A stretch of 64,000 nt of DNA from Absidia repens (GCA_002105175.1 MCGE01000003.1:1116001-1180000), one strand, 5' to 3'. Positions 52,286 through 64,000 are shown, numbered from the stretch's first letter. Notes: generated by a model not told the origin, from the letters alone. Numbers and translations are program-made.

Positions 52286-53172
52286 TTATAGGGTTATTGT
52301 TTAGTTTAGTGATAATTTAAGTGTAGTTTTACTTTGTGTTTGTTACTTCTTTGTATACCCCAACCTTTTTTTCTTTTATTTATTTATTAGGTTTGACCAT
52401 TACCACTATTCTACTCATTTCGCATGATTTTAAATAAATTGTATCCATTATTAAGAAAGTATTAGTCTTTTGCCTCTTTTGCCTTTATTGTGATGTATTT
52501 CCTTATTTTGCCTTTTGGACTTATATTTGTGTCTTGTTTATAAAATTGATTTATGTTATTTGATTGTCATTTTATCCCTCACCTTTTTTTCTCTCCCTCT
52601 GAAAATTCTATTCTTGCCATCTTCTGTATGATATCGAGATCAGATTGTCTATCTTTCCCTAATATTTACCCAAATAGTAGTACACACCTCGCTTCACTAC
52701 TTTTACAATAAAAATATCGGAAGTTTCAGCGCCTTCATCACAATGACGATCCGTGTGATCATCGAAATTTACCTTTTGCATGAAATATAAAAGTGCAGAT
52801 CTGAATTGCTGTTGATTTTAAGCAAAAACATCAAGCTGCCTACCGTATATGTATACCATTCCCTAAGTTTTCGTCCCCATCAGTTCCCCTTTTTTCCCAT
52901 CATATCCACCATATTACCTATTACCTATCAACTCCCTTTCCTTCCCCGCAAAACTGATATATGATAACAAATTCATGCAGCGGCGTTTCAAAACCAGACA
53001 TAATAAAAAAGATACATGATGATACATAATAATGCGTGTAATTTTATTTCTTCGGTTGAAAAAATCAAATCAAAGGAAGAGTCAAAAAAGAAGCTGAAGT
53101 AAACATATAAGCTATTCGTAAAAAATATAAAACTAATGACAATGGCTGAAAAGCTACATAATATGGCCAAAA
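52286..53172. other. Convergent intergenic region
   Basis: 3' flanks of the Ser-rich gene and of cullin-4. Pyrimidine-rich on the plus strand. No gene seen. Confidence 0.5.
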
Positions 53173-53290
53173 CTAGCTTTGATAAAGGTATAAAGAGTTA
53201 TCTGTTGCAGCACGAGTAAGGTAATCCCTAAGAGAAAATAAATAGAAAAGGAGGAAAAATAGTTAGAATCGCATACACATATGATCAGCC

Positions 53291-53335
<45 letters not shown>

Positions 53336-54845
53336 TTTACCGGTCGATTAACGATTCGATTCGATCCTTGATATCCGGCGCCTAGAAAGAATGTCAGGTT
53401 AGTGTGAAACGTATTAGGAGAAAACGTATTCCTGCAGATATTCTAAACTTACATTGACTGGAAATTTCAATTGTTTAAACAGTTCGCTTACCAAATCCTT
53501 GTGAGTCATGCTTTTTTGGGACTTCATGATTCGCACAATAGCGGCTTCCAGCTAATTAGAATGCGTGAAATAGAATGTTAAATATGGATCTTGTTTTTTC
53601 TACCGGAATTTTTTTTTTTTTTTTTTTTTTACCTGATAATGCCTATCCACCAATACTTTTGATTGTATTTCTTTTTGCTCTTCCACATATTGTTCCTGCT
53701 GTATGATGGTGATCTTTAAACGGCGCGCTGACGCAGTAAATTTGTCGTTGTATTCGAATATATCATCATCGTTGATCTGGTTGATTTTGGGGTACTTGTT
53801 CAAGATAATGTACTTGCCGCATGACAGTGATTGTAGCACACGTCTGAGTTCTTTGTCATCTACATTCATCGGTCAAAAAAATAAATAAATCAGAATCTAA
53901 AATAAATACGATACTGTCTATATTTTTATATTGTTGCTTCCTACCAAGGTCGGTCGCATGAGCAATGTCTTTATACCCCATTTTTGGTTTCGACTTATCG
54001 TTGAAGAGCATCAATACAATCGCTTGGAAAAGACTAACAGCTAGTTCCTTCCTCGCCAGTGGGAAGTGAGCCTTGAGTATACATGTGCCTAAAGCATTTC
54101 TCCAAGTAAGCTTCCGTCCATTAAATTTGCTAATGTAGAATAGTTGATATGCATCAAGTAAGCTGGCCATCTGAAAGAAAAGACCGATCAGTCAATCAAC
54201 CGAATTTATACCTTTTTTTTTTCTTTTTTTTCTTTCGTTACTTACGTTAGTGGGCAAGATAATGTCAGTGGTAGGATGTGTGGGCCACACACCTTGTCCG
54301 AGGACATTGACCGATATTGGTATATTTTCTTCTTCACTGTATTCCTTGGAAGCCTGTTATATTGAATGCATAAATTAAAAAAAATTGCTTGAGTTTAACA
54401 TTCCAAAAGGATCACATGTCATAATGTTGTTCCATTACCTTGAAAGCCAAATTCAAATCAGCCGATATTTCCATGTCCTTGAACATGTTTTCCAAATTCT
54501 TGGTGAAATCGGGACCACATTCTAAAATAATAAAATCAAAAATATCGCTTCTCATTTCAGCCTATGTACTCTTTATCCTTCTGATACATAGTCGCAATCG
54601 TTACCTGCTTTGATCTTGGACAATACACCTTTTTCCAAATCATTCGAAACAGTCCGGCTGAGTAGCAGTCGTTTGGAGAGAAATCGTTTGTAAAATGCTT
54701 CAAAGACATCTTTCCCTATACCATAAAAAAAAAAAGAAGTAAAAATATGTAACTTCGTCAACGCAATTATCAATGCTTACCTTGTATATACCGAAATATC
54801 ACCAGTACCTTGTTAAGCAATTCTTCGAGATTTTGTTCCGCTTGC

Positions 54846-54876
<31 letters not shown>

Positions 54877-56922
54877 GCTATTAATCAGTGAAAGGCCAAG
54901 TTAATACGTTGGAATTTCTTCCATATCGTAGCCGTTATCATATCACCTACCTTGGTACCAAATCGTAACGTGCTGTCAATGAATTTTGCCAACATTTCGG
55001 CAGGCTTGTTGTCCCTTGAGTTTAAGAAGTTTTCAAAGCTTTCCTTGAGTGCATTAGAGAAGGATGGATTATCATTAAAGGCCATTTTCAGTATCTGATT
55101 CAACTTGTCTTTATATTGTAATAATGTCAGCACCATAGTTGAATCGTTGGCGGGATCTTTTATCAGATGTACACCATGGTTCTACCAGTATTTCAAAGAG
55201 ATGATTAATATATAATGATGAAAAATTTGGACTTGTATAATATTTTGATGTTCATACCTTGATGTAATCCATAAAAGCAACCCGTAGTTTTGTAATCAGA
55301 TGTGTTTGATGGGGCGGCAAAAAACAATATAGAATATTCAAAGTGATGGTGTCTTCCTGATCCATTAAGATTTCAAATCCTAAAGTTAACAATGTTAGCT
55401 ACTAAGCTTCCCCGCCCAGTTTTCTATTCGTTTTTTTACCTTGCGATAAGATGGTGTCCAGTTTGTCATGAATATATAATTTCACCACAAGCGTCGTCAA
55501 GTGTTCCTTCGTTGATTTATCTAAATAGGTGTTGATACGATTTTCACTTTCTTGTTCTATCCGATGGCGTGCACAATGTATGTAGTCGTGTATAGATAGG
55601 TCTTGTAATTTATTTGCTGATTCCACGGTGTAATATTCAGTTGTTGATTTTATGAAATAAGGTTCAAAATGGGAGGTGTAAAGTGATAAATCCAGTAGCA
55701 TTTGAGTGATAGAGCGCACCATTTTCAGATCAACCATCATGCCGTCTCTATGGGATTCGAACATGAATGGGTGTTGGATAAAGCTTGTATCATCACTTTT
55801 TCATCTATTTCCTACCTGTCTCCTTGAATCAAATGCATTGTACGTTCAATTGTTTTCTGTTGAATTTGCGATGACTCCATGATATTTTGTTTAAACATAT
55901 GCTTGCCCAATTGTCTATATAAGAATTAGTATTGTATTAGTAGCTTAATTTTTTCGTTTCACCGTTTGATCTTTTACTACTTACAACAATGAGACATAAG
56001 CTGTGTCCGGTATGATATATCGTCGTTCAAGTTCGATAAAGATGCTTCGAATGGTTCCCTGAAAGCGAATAATAAAAAAAAACATTAGCAGTTCGTATCC
56101 TTTCCTTTGTTCCAAGCTTACCAGATGATCACAGAATTGTTTCCATATATTATCAAGAGTCGCCAGCAACACGTCATCGCCCATTGCGCTGCAGAGATAA
56201 TATAATGTCAGTTCAGCTAGATTCAAATCGTAAGATATTCTATATTCACCTTATGATGGCGTCCTTTTGTAGCTGTATGTGTTTTGCGAGCGCGGATTCC
56301 AGTTTAATGTAAAGGACCTTCTTTTTCCCATAGAGACAGACGCTTTGGCCAAGCTCGTATGCTACTTGGAAGTTAGTTTTCACAGGTGTCCTATTCAGTA
56401 TTGCCTCCACAAGTTCCTCTAGCTTGGTCCAAGTGTCCTCAAATTGTGTTTCAGAAGGAGACCCCTGTTGAGCTGCCGTAGATTGTGGCAAAGAAGCGTT
56501 ATTGTTAGTTTTGTGTATTTGTTGGTTGCATTCAGTCCAAGACTCAACGAGCTTTTTTTTTTACCTTGAAATTGTTGCACTTGAATCTTGTCAAATAAGC
56601 CCCTCCGCCTAAATCTTCCCAGTAAAGTAGTTGCACCGACGTTGTTGTTATTACTACTGATAATCATTGATGGGTTTTCATTTTCTGTATGCCAGCTAGA
56701 CGAGGTTGCTGAAAGAGGAGGTGAAGTAATTTGTGGTTTCGAAAGAGTGACACACTTGGATCGTCCAGATTGCGCTATATTATAGGAGTCCAAGTTAGAC
56801 GAATTTGCTTCAGGTGCTTTTCTTTTTTTGGCTATAATAGAAAAAAAAATTAGTAGAGAAAATTATACAAGCTTTTAATATCTATGTATTCTAATTCACT
56901 TACCAGAAGCCTTTGCTGGCAT
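53173..56922 (-). CDS. CUL4: Cullin-4-type ubiquitin ligase scaffold
   Basis: Scaffold of a cullin-RING ubiquitin ligase; CUL4 partners are DDB1 and RBX1. Eighteen exons from 56922-56904 to 53227-53173 close in frame at 818 residues. The N-terminus has an NLS-like KKRK and a disordered region, as in CUL4. Cullin repeats follow ([19 protein letters not shown]). The cullin homology domain has [41 protein letters not shown] and VLGQGVWP. The winged-helix B domain carries the neddylation site: [17 protein letters not shown], with the Lys in RIMK. The end is SLIDRDYLTR. A CAA repeat at the start of exon 10 (54877-54781) inserts poly-Gln just before the cullin homology core. CGGGAATTCAAAT is 65-80 bp upstream. 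Confidence 0.93.
53293..53332. repeat. Long poly-T run in the last cullin intron
   Basis: About 38 T on the plus strand, poly-A in the sense of the gene, starting about 10 nt after the 5' splice site of the last intron. Confidence 0.9.
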
Positions 56923-58014
56923 TTTTTTTCAGAAGCAAAGAAAAAAGAGAAATTGCTTTGCGACTACAAAAAAAAAATGCAGAGGATCGGGAATTCAAAT
57001 GAATTATTTTTACTTCGCACACTGTATACACAAATACAATAATAGCGAAACAGTACTAGTATGGGCGCTGATATTATTCATAAAAGCAGCAAAATATTTA
57101 AAGATACCATTAATGAAAGGAAATATGGCTATCTTTGCAATCAACTCAGAGGGCATGAATAGTTGAGATAGTTGGGTAGAGTAGGCCTTGTGGAACTCCT
57201 GTGGTTCGACCTACTGCATATTCCCAGGCTTGAAGAGCTTAAACCTGGTCAAATCCTGGGCTGAGAAATAATACTGATGCTTCTAAATTTGAAGTCAAGA
57301 CCTGATTCAGATATTTTCTATAGACATGGGCGTTCCTTTGACAAACTTGATTTTCAAGAACAATTTTCTACCACAGTGTACGGTATGGACCGTCGTTAAC
57401 ATTATCCGGAATATTTATAAATCACAAATAACAATACTTTTCTAATTGTTGACTGTGGGATATCGCAATTCGAATGTCAGTTTTTTGAACCTCCAGGCAT
57501 CGTCCATTTTGGGTATGGGTGGAGTGGGGAGTAAGTGGGATGAAAAATTTAGACCAATCCCCTTTTATACGGGTAAGAAATAGCTTTTCGAGCTATTAAT
57601 ATAATAGATGTAATAAATCCAGGGGAGTATTAGACTTTGATTCCAGAGAGCTGGAATTAATATGTGGAGTAACAGAGAGCTGGAATCAATATGGGGAGTA
57701 ACAGAGAGTCAGACGTAAACACGGACACTCGAACTTTCAATGTCCTTTCAAGTGGTAAACTATGGTTCAAGGGGGGGGGTGGGATCTTGAAGGTGCATGA
57801 AGTCACTCTACGATATCCACAATGTACTTTCGGCAGAATAAACTCCAGCCACTGACCTGATCGACTTTTATACTAACAAAGCACTTTAACAACAATAAGT
57901 TCATCTAACGAAATACCCCAGGTGTAAGCTATGCCGGCGAACACGCATCGAAAACACACTATGATGGATCAATTGGAAGTAAAATGGGGGATATTATTGG
58001 ATGATTTAAAGAGT
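56923..58014. other. Intergenic region with tRNA-like patch and short tandem repeat
   Basis: Promoter of cullin-4 with ATCGGGAATTCAAAT at 56986-57000. A moderately GC-rich stretch at 57150-57230 has tRNA-like boxes (AGTTGGGTAGAG and GTGGTTCGACC). Two or three copies of a 29-bp unit (AGAGAGCTGGAATYAATATG) lie at 57645-57708. Confidence 0.5.
56986..57000 (-). promoter_or_regulatory. ATCGGGAATTCAAAT motif upstream of cullin-4
   Basis: 64-78 bp before the ATG; the closest match to the P450 upstream motif. Confidence 0.4.
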
Positions 58015-58632
58015 ACACAACATTATTCTAAAGGGAAGATTGTTAAGGGAGACATAATATATTGTACAAAGCAGAAAAGATATGAGAAAGACTATAAATG
58101 GATATCTTTTTTTGGAACACAACAACTGTCAACAGTAATCTAAAGAGATATAGTAAAAATGGATCTAATAAACTGTACATGGAAGGCAAGGCATGAGAAA
58201 GACTATAAATAGGTATATTTTATTAAAGTACAACGACAGTCAACCCTAATCTAAAGGGTTGATGATAAAAAGAGATCTCTTGTACAAGACATGAGAGAGA
58301 CTAATGGGACATTTTCATTAAAGCATATAAACTAGGGATACTTTGTTCAAATATATACAAATTATGAACAAACTAATACTAAACTAAGCTAATGGAAGCT
58401 CCAAAAAGCTAACTAATGGTTTTCTCAGATCTAGATCCAAAATGAAAGGGTTTCCCCATGCATCTTGTAATCCCTGAACTAAACCCCTTCTAAACTACTC
58501 CTGATACTAATCTAAGTCCAACATGACCTCAAAGAAGTTGAATGATGAAGAAAAAAAGAAAAAGAAAGGAAATAGAGCCAAAGAAAAATAGAAACGAGAC
58601 AAATAAAAATTCACGTGGGCGGGATTTGAAAT
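58015..58632 (-). repeat. Dispersed repeat family, copy E, with three tail monomers
   Basis: The left end CACGTGGGCGGGATTTGAAA is at 58612-58631, with the C/T tract (58549-58610) and core at 58525-58548. The tail shows about three diverged monomers of roughly 108 bp, each with a TCAACNNTAATCTAAAG signature (near 58030, 58128 and 58236) and an ATGAGARAGACTA block. This is the clearest view of the tandem tail structure. Confidence 0.8.
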
Positions 58633-59124
58633 GCTTTGCGAGCCTCTCGCTGAACTGCAGTCCTGAGTTTTCTTTTCCGATAAGATTTTTATTTCGATGA
58701 AAAAAAAAAAAAAAAGAGTTCCAGAAGATCGCCACCTTGCTAGCTATAGCATGGATACAAACATCAAAATAACTGTGGATTCATACTGCACATTAATAAA
58801 ACACATAATTAAGGAGGCGTTTATACAGTATTCGATTTACTGTATGTCAAAGCAGAATATTATAATATAATATAAAAAGTAATAAATTTGGTCTTTATTG
58901 GTAATATATATATATAAAAAGGGGAAATTCAAAAACTGAAATGTATATGATATATGTAAATGTGAATAACAAACGATATTCGAAGTAAAAGAATAAAAAA
59001 AAATTGTAACATAGAAACTAATGTACTAATCAAAAAGTAAACGTAGTAAGGAACTAGTAACGTAAAAATGGCAATTGATTTGGAGGGGAGGGGAATTTGA
59101 TTAATGATTTGCTTGCCAAGGGAA
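58633..59124. other. Intergenic region; nothing assigned
   Basis: AT-rich, with an A run at 58699-58715 and TA repeats near 58860-58920. 3' flank of the phosphatase gene. Confidence 0.5.
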
Positions 59125-61498
59125 TTAGGAGGATGCACCAAATAGAAGTTGAAATATCATAGGTGCTGGATAGACGGCTACCAATCCGATCCCTAGTTTC
59201 GTAATACAATTAATGAAAAAGTTGGTTTTATTCAATACGTTAAAAGCATAATTATCCCTTGTTTTTCCTTCCTTACCAGCATAAACAATAAGTTTCGTAA
59301 CAATGTCGACATCGTAACGCAGAGGGGCATCTTCAACCACTAGCATGGAAGTAGGGTCATCTAGTGAAGCACCAGGAGAGGTAGAGGGAATAACACTTTT
59401 CGGGTAATGACAATGATGATGATGTTGATGATGATTGTTGTTGTTGTTGTTTGCTTTTTCATCCACAAAAGAACTATCGCGTTGCTGCTGTGTTCCCCTG
59501 TACTTGCAATCAGCTACCCGTTGTTCATGAAGATCAATACCAGATTGGATGCCAACGTGCTCAGCAGCAGATACTGTCCCTGCCAAACCTTGAAGATCCA
59601 ATACCGATGGCACAGGATGGATGCTTTCCTTATTCAAGCTCTTGTAGGTTCTAAGTCAGTCATAAAAAAAAGTTAATTGCCATTTGTTGTCATTCTTGTA
59701 CGTGATTGCTTACCTTGCTCCGATTTCAAATTTACGATGGGGAAGATTAAATGCACGATAAATAGGTGGAAGAATAAAGTAGCATGCCTTTTTGCACGCC
59801 ATACGCCAAATGAATAACATCGTGACGCCTATAACAAGGAGAAGGAGAATGAGTTTTTTTTTTTTTTTGGTTTTTTTGCGTAATCGCAACAGAGATACAT
59901 ATCATTTATATGAATATATAAATAAAAAGGGAAAACTTACCAACAGTAATTTTCATCGTGATGATTGCGAGTGACAGAAACCCGAAGGAGAAACTTCCAG
60001 CAGACGCTTTAAGACCTAATCTGCATATATCAGTATTGTTACACATCCAGCTTCCGGGGTAAACACCCATGATCACACCCATAAAGCATACACTAAAATA
60101 TTTCAAAGTATACAAAAGGAGAAGTCATTAGTTGTTTGTAGCTCATCTACATGAATACGAAAATCAATAGTTGAACTTACCTGTCTTCAAAACAAGGGCA
60201 ACGTTCAATTGGGTCAGGACTACAACAAATATAAACCGTTTAACACCATGAATGTTTTAGAAGATCGGATTAAATAAAAAGCTGCAAAACTTACTGTATC
60301 CCAACAAGAGCCAAGCAAATAGGAATAGTTAGGAAGACTAAAAAAGAGCATATTCGTATAATTAATAACCAGTCATCCAATTTCTGTATTTAATTCATAC
60401 CCCAGTAGCTATCGCTTGTAACAATGTTATCCAAGAAATCACGAGAAGCCCACTGTGCCCAATATAGAATGAATGCTAAAATGGTTCCACCGATAACATC
60501 TACCATAGAGACAATAAAAAAAAATTAGTGTGTGTATCCTCCAGTAGATATTTACTAATTTGTTGTCTTACCTGTGGCAGTGTGCATACCACAGTATATT
60601 CTTCCAAATACAACACTGACCGCATAAAACATGGCACCAAGGATACTGAGCATACGAAGTGGAGATTCAGGAGGTAAAGAGTCGCAAGCTACGGCAATGA
60701 GATACAGGGCTACCGAAATTGAGTTTGTTGAGTGTGTTGATGGGAATCCATATTCTAAAGCAGCTCCTTGAGACATGGTCAACCGATGGACAGGTGGGGA
60801 TAATGGCCGAGGTAAACACATAAAATCCTATAAAACACAAGGAGAAAGAAAAAAAAAGCGTACCCTTGGTTAAAACTATAACCACAGATCCATTGATTAC
60901 TCCCTTCTATTCCCACTGCCCCTACTTCTCCTTTATTTTCCTTAGTATATCTGCACTTTACCTTGAGAAACCCTGACCAGAATACCCCAAACGCTGTCAA
61001 GCAGGCTATGCTGTATAATTGACAAAAGACAAAAGAAACAGCAAAAACATAAAAACATCAAAAGTGAATAAAACCCAAGTTTCCGTATAGCGAGAATAAG
61101 TGGATTTTTATCTTAGTTTGGTTTTACCTTCTACCGAGATGAGCATTGCCGAACCATATCAGGATGGGTAAGAAGATCATAAAGAATGTGTGTGTTCCAA
61201 GATTAGCAGTCCATAGAAAGTAGTGGTCCAAGAACGGTGTTCTAATTCGTTTCTAGTTGATATCAAAAAGTAGAAGGGAAGAAGGAATGAGTACACCAGA
61301 CATAATGAAGAAGAACTGTCTAGTTTTTCAGCTACTCACTTGCAAGGCGGCCAACCACGGAGTTTCTTGCCGAACTAAAGGCAACATTGATTTTCGTAAC
61401 CAACTTCTCCAAGGATGAAGAGCTGCACTATACAGTCTATCATCGTGGGTACCAGCATCCATGTCCACAGCTATAGTTTTGAAGATTTTCCTTGCCAT
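59125..61498 (-). CDS. Sphingoid long-chain base phosphate phosphatase (PAP2 family)
   Basis: Predicted ER membrane enzyme that dephosphorylates sphingosine/dihydrosphingosine 1-phosphate, like yeast Lcb3/Ysr3. Ten exons (61498-61340, 61252-61128, 61010-60962, 60827-60572, 60499-60401, 60337-60295, 60219-60181, 60092-59941, 59828-59714, 59650-59125) give 520 residues. The three PAP2 motifs are complete: K-x6-RP as KDFMCLPRP, PSTHS, and SR-x5-H-x3-D seen as FGRIYCGMHTATD (Gly-Arg in place of Ser-Arg). Eight or so hydrophobic helices are visible. HPDPIERCPCFEDS is typical of the SPP subfamily. The last exon adds an Asn/His-rich insert (about 410-425) and a C-terminal membrane segment. Two GGGATT/GGCGGAATTCC motifs lie 100-150 bp upstream. 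Confidence 0.93.
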
Positions 61499-61673
61499 GA
61501 GAATTAATATAAATCCATCCAGGTAGGATCAAATAAATAAATAAATAAAAAAAATAAGGTCAAAAAAAAAAAAGTGATCGAAGGCAAAGAAAGGCAAATT
61601 CGGGATTTTAAAAAATTAAAAAGACAAATTTGGTTGGCGGAATTCCGACACCATATGAAAAATAGAAATTTTA

Positions 61674-63217
61674 TTAAGGGGTAACGAATTTTCCACCAAC
61701 TATAACATCAATAATACACCTATCATCACCTACGTTGATAAACTTTTCTACTAGCAATTCAATCGATTCATCCCAAAGAAGGTCAATGGGAGAATTGGGT
61801 GTTCTGAGATCAATCATCAAAGCATCCAGTTGTTTCGATTCCGCAAAAGAGCCAATCACATCACCCAATCCAATCATATCAGCACCGCCAAGTGTTGCCA
61901 TGTACAAAGCGGTCTTCCAATCCACCTGAAGCGCCGGATCTTGCCAAAAAGAAGAAGAGATTACTGCCTGGCGCATACTATTCATCATTGATGGACTGTA
62001 GCCGCCTGCCACATCTGTACCTAATCCCATTTTTAGCTGGTGTTGCTGAAAGAAACGAGTCGCTGAAAAGAGACCATTCGCAAAATAAGCATTGGAAAGA
62101 GGACAGACTGCCACACCAGAACCACGCTGAGCCATAGTTTGCACATCCTTGTCTGACAAATGGACGCCATGAGCCATAATAGATCGATTAGTAAGTAGTC
62201 CACAATCATCAAACAAAGTAGTATCACTTTCAACATCCGGATGCAACGCATGAACAAAAGCTACTTCATCTTTCGATTCCGATATATGCGATTGGACCGG
62301 TACATTGTATTTTTTGGCTAAACCACCGAGTTGTTCCAATAATGGAATCGTGCAGGTCGGAATAAAACGAGGTGTTATCACAGGTATCAATCGAGTTGGT
62401 TGTTGCTTTTGTAGGCAGTACTGAATAAATTTCTCTGCCTTGGCGATCGCGGTTTCTGTTGTATCGACATATTTATCAGGGGCATTCCTATCCATAGATA
62501 CTTTTACCAATGAAGAAGAAAAAAAAAAAAAAAACGAATTGAAAAAATCACTCTAAGCCAGAAGTCTATTTTTGTCTATTGCGTACCTAACCCTACTAAG
62601 GATCTTTGCCCCAGTGCCAAAGTTGTGTCTGCCAATATCTGTGTTGCCTCCAAGTGGATGGATGCAAAGTAGACTGCTGTCGTTGTTCCGTTTCGTAAGA
62701 GCCGCCGTACCAGTGCGTTGTAGACCGTTTTCGCCCATTCCGTATCTTCAAACTTCCCTTCACAAGGAAAAGTATACTTGTTGAGCCTACATAATAGAAA
62801 AAGAAGATAAATAAGAAATCACAAATTAGAGTTCTTAAATAAGTGTATTATTACCATTCAGTCAAAGGCAAATCGGTGCATGTGCCAGTAAAAGGGTATC
62901 TAAAAATAATAACAATCAAATACCGTGAGAACCATAAATGATATAGTATCAAAAACTTTGGAAAGGGGCTTACTGTGGCGCGTGGATATGAGTATCAATC
63001 AAACCCGGGATGATAAATTGGAAGTCAGAGAGATAGTGAACTTTTGTGTCTCCAGGTAACTGTGCTTGAACCAAAACGAGGAAATATCGTTCTTTGGAAA
63101 GTTGGGAATCAAATGAGTGATCGTGCCGTATTCAGTAGCTACAAGCAAAGCGTTGAGTAAAACTTCGAGTTGTCCTTTGATAGGAGTATGTACAATGGTG
63201 CCATATATAATTGTCAT
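61674..63217 (-). CDS. GUD1: Guanine deaminase (with apparent 1-nt frameshift in exon 1)
   Basis: Purine salvage enzyme converting guanine to xanthine. Four exons (63217-62974, 62899-62855, 62786-62587, 62500-61674) give about 438 residues. Metal and active-site motifs are present: HIHAPQYPFTG, PCEGKFEDTEWA, GTTTAVYFASIH, VQSHISES, MAHGVHLSD, CPLSNAYF and GLGTDVAGG. Exon 1 encodes VATEYGTITH in one frame and then, from about 63113, KERYFLVLVQAQLPGD in the next; one extra T in the CATTTGATT stretch would restore it. Exon 3 ends with a GTACGC donor. The upstream CDS is otherwise intact, so a sequencing deletion in a short homopolymer is as likely as a real mutation. It lies head-to-tail with the phosphatase gene, only about 175 bp from that gene's start. 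Confidence 0.85.
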
Positions 63218-63747
63218 GTTATTGTTGTTTTGTAGAATGTTCAAAAGAGAAACAAAAAAAGGGGTCCCTCCCAAGAGAAAACCAGGTCCCAAACCTTTAT
63301 CTTGACAAACATGGCGGCGTTTAAATATGCATTGAAAAGCTCATCATCACACATTACAGTGCAGGGTGCGCATTCGACAGGAGAAACTAAACGTAAAAGA
63401 GACGATGTAAAACCATAAATATAAAACATATTTTATTCGTGTAAATATAAGCAATGACAACTAAACTAGACTTATCTAGCAATAATACTCTGACACATAT
63501 CTAAATGTCAGGCAATTAGGTGTGTTGGGAGAATATCCTGTCACAGAATTAATATAATATATGATAAAGTAGCCCAAATTACTCGTTCTTAACTTCAAAG
63601 GCATCAAGAGATGAGAGTAACCGTGATGTCAATTTTGAATTCTTATGGATACGGTCATGAGAAGAAAACAACTATGTTGATGATGTGCAATGGATCAAAA
63701 ATAAAAAAGCCGCAAATTCGAAATCCCCACTAGTACAAGAAAAAAAA
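63218..63747. other. Intergenic region upstream of guanine deaminase
   Basis: AT-rich; a minus-strand open frame at 63241-63429 has no domain support. CCGCAAATTCGAAATCCCC at 63711-63729 precedes the last repeat copy. Confidence 0.4.
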
Positions 63748-64000
63748 AATCCCGTGGGTGAATTTTCTTTTCTCTTTCTCTTACTTCTTCTTTTTTTTTT
63801 TTTCTTCACCATTCAACTTGTACGGAATTATTTTGAACCTAGAATTGTATCAGGACTAGTTTAGAAGGTGTTTCATCTCAAGGATTGCAAGATGCATGGG
63901 GAACCCCTTTCATTTTGGATCTAGGATCTGAAGGCACCATTAATTGGCTTTTTGGAGCCGTCATTAGCCCAGTTTAGTGTTATTTCGTCCATAGTTTGTC
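63748..64000 (+). repeat. Dispersed repeat family, copy F (cut by the window end)
   Basis: Left end CCCGTGGGTGAATT at 63751-63764, C/T tract to 63803, core CTTCACCATTCAACTTG at 63804, then CAGGACTAGTTTAGAAG, GCAAGATGCATGGGG and GGATCTGAAGGCACC. It continues past position 64000. Confidence 0.8.

Overview
This is nuclear DNA of a filamentous fungus. The genes are dense and AT-rich, with many short (about 45-115 nt) GT-AG introns, Ser/Gln/Asn/Asp homopolymer tracts in proteins, and long poly-A/poly-T runs. The gene style (tricalbin with many C2 domains, IWS1, cullin-4, kinesin-13, FYR-domain protein, SZRD1-like protein, tandem tubby-like proteins) suggests an early-diverging lineage, most likely Mucoromycota/Mucorales. 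That placement is inference; no rRNA or other marker is present. Exon models below were built by hand from GT/AG sites and reading-frame closure, so exact boundaries are predictions.

Layout. 1-6.3 kb: 14-exon tricalbin (+). 7.7-8.3 kb: first copy of a dispersed repeat. 9.1-12.1 kb: IWS1 and ribosomal protein P2 (both -). 13.2-14.0 kb: Nudix hydrolase (+). 15.9-18.0 kb: cytochrome P450 (-). 19.2-19.8 kb: repeat. 20.2-22.1 kb: two tandem tubby-like paralogues (-). 23.0-25.3 kb: small BRI3-like membrane protein and MATE transporter (-). 25.6-27.8 kb: FYRN/FYRC protein (-). 29.2-30.6 kb: bHLH-zipper factor (-). 31.3-32.9 kb: coiled-coil protein (+). 34.1 kb: 42-residue zinc-knuckle microprotein (+). 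35.6-39.6 kb: kinesin-13 (-). 40.7-41.6 kb: polytopic membrane protein (+). 42.2-42.8 kb: SZRD1-like protein (-). 43.9-47.7 kb: two copies of the repeat in inverted orientation around a mitochondrial SSB gene that carries an in-frame TGA. 48.6-49.8 kb: membrane-anchored GDSL esterase (+). 50.4-52.3 kb: Ser-rich two-TM protein (+). 53.2-56.9 kb: 18-exon cullin-4 (-). 58.0-58.6 kb: repeat. 59.1-61.5 kb: sphingoid-base phosphate phosphatase (-). 61.7-63.2 kb: guanine deaminase (-) with an apparent 1-nt frameshift. 63.75 kb to the end: sixth repeat copy.

The genes are mostly unrelated housekeeping functions with no operon or obvious cluster. Tricalbin and the sphingoid-base phosphatase are both membrane-lipid genes, and cullin-4, IWS1, the FYR protein and the bHLH factor act in chromatin, transcription or ubiquitin signalling, but their proximity carries no evident meaning. 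The most unusual content is a repeat family (six copies in 64 kb) whose left end looks like the host promoters (a CCCGC/GGGAATTC motif followed by a long C/T tract) and whose right end is built of roughly 108-bp monomers. Two nearly identical inverted copies flank the damaged SSB gene. A CGGGRATTC-like motif also recurs upstream of many start codons.
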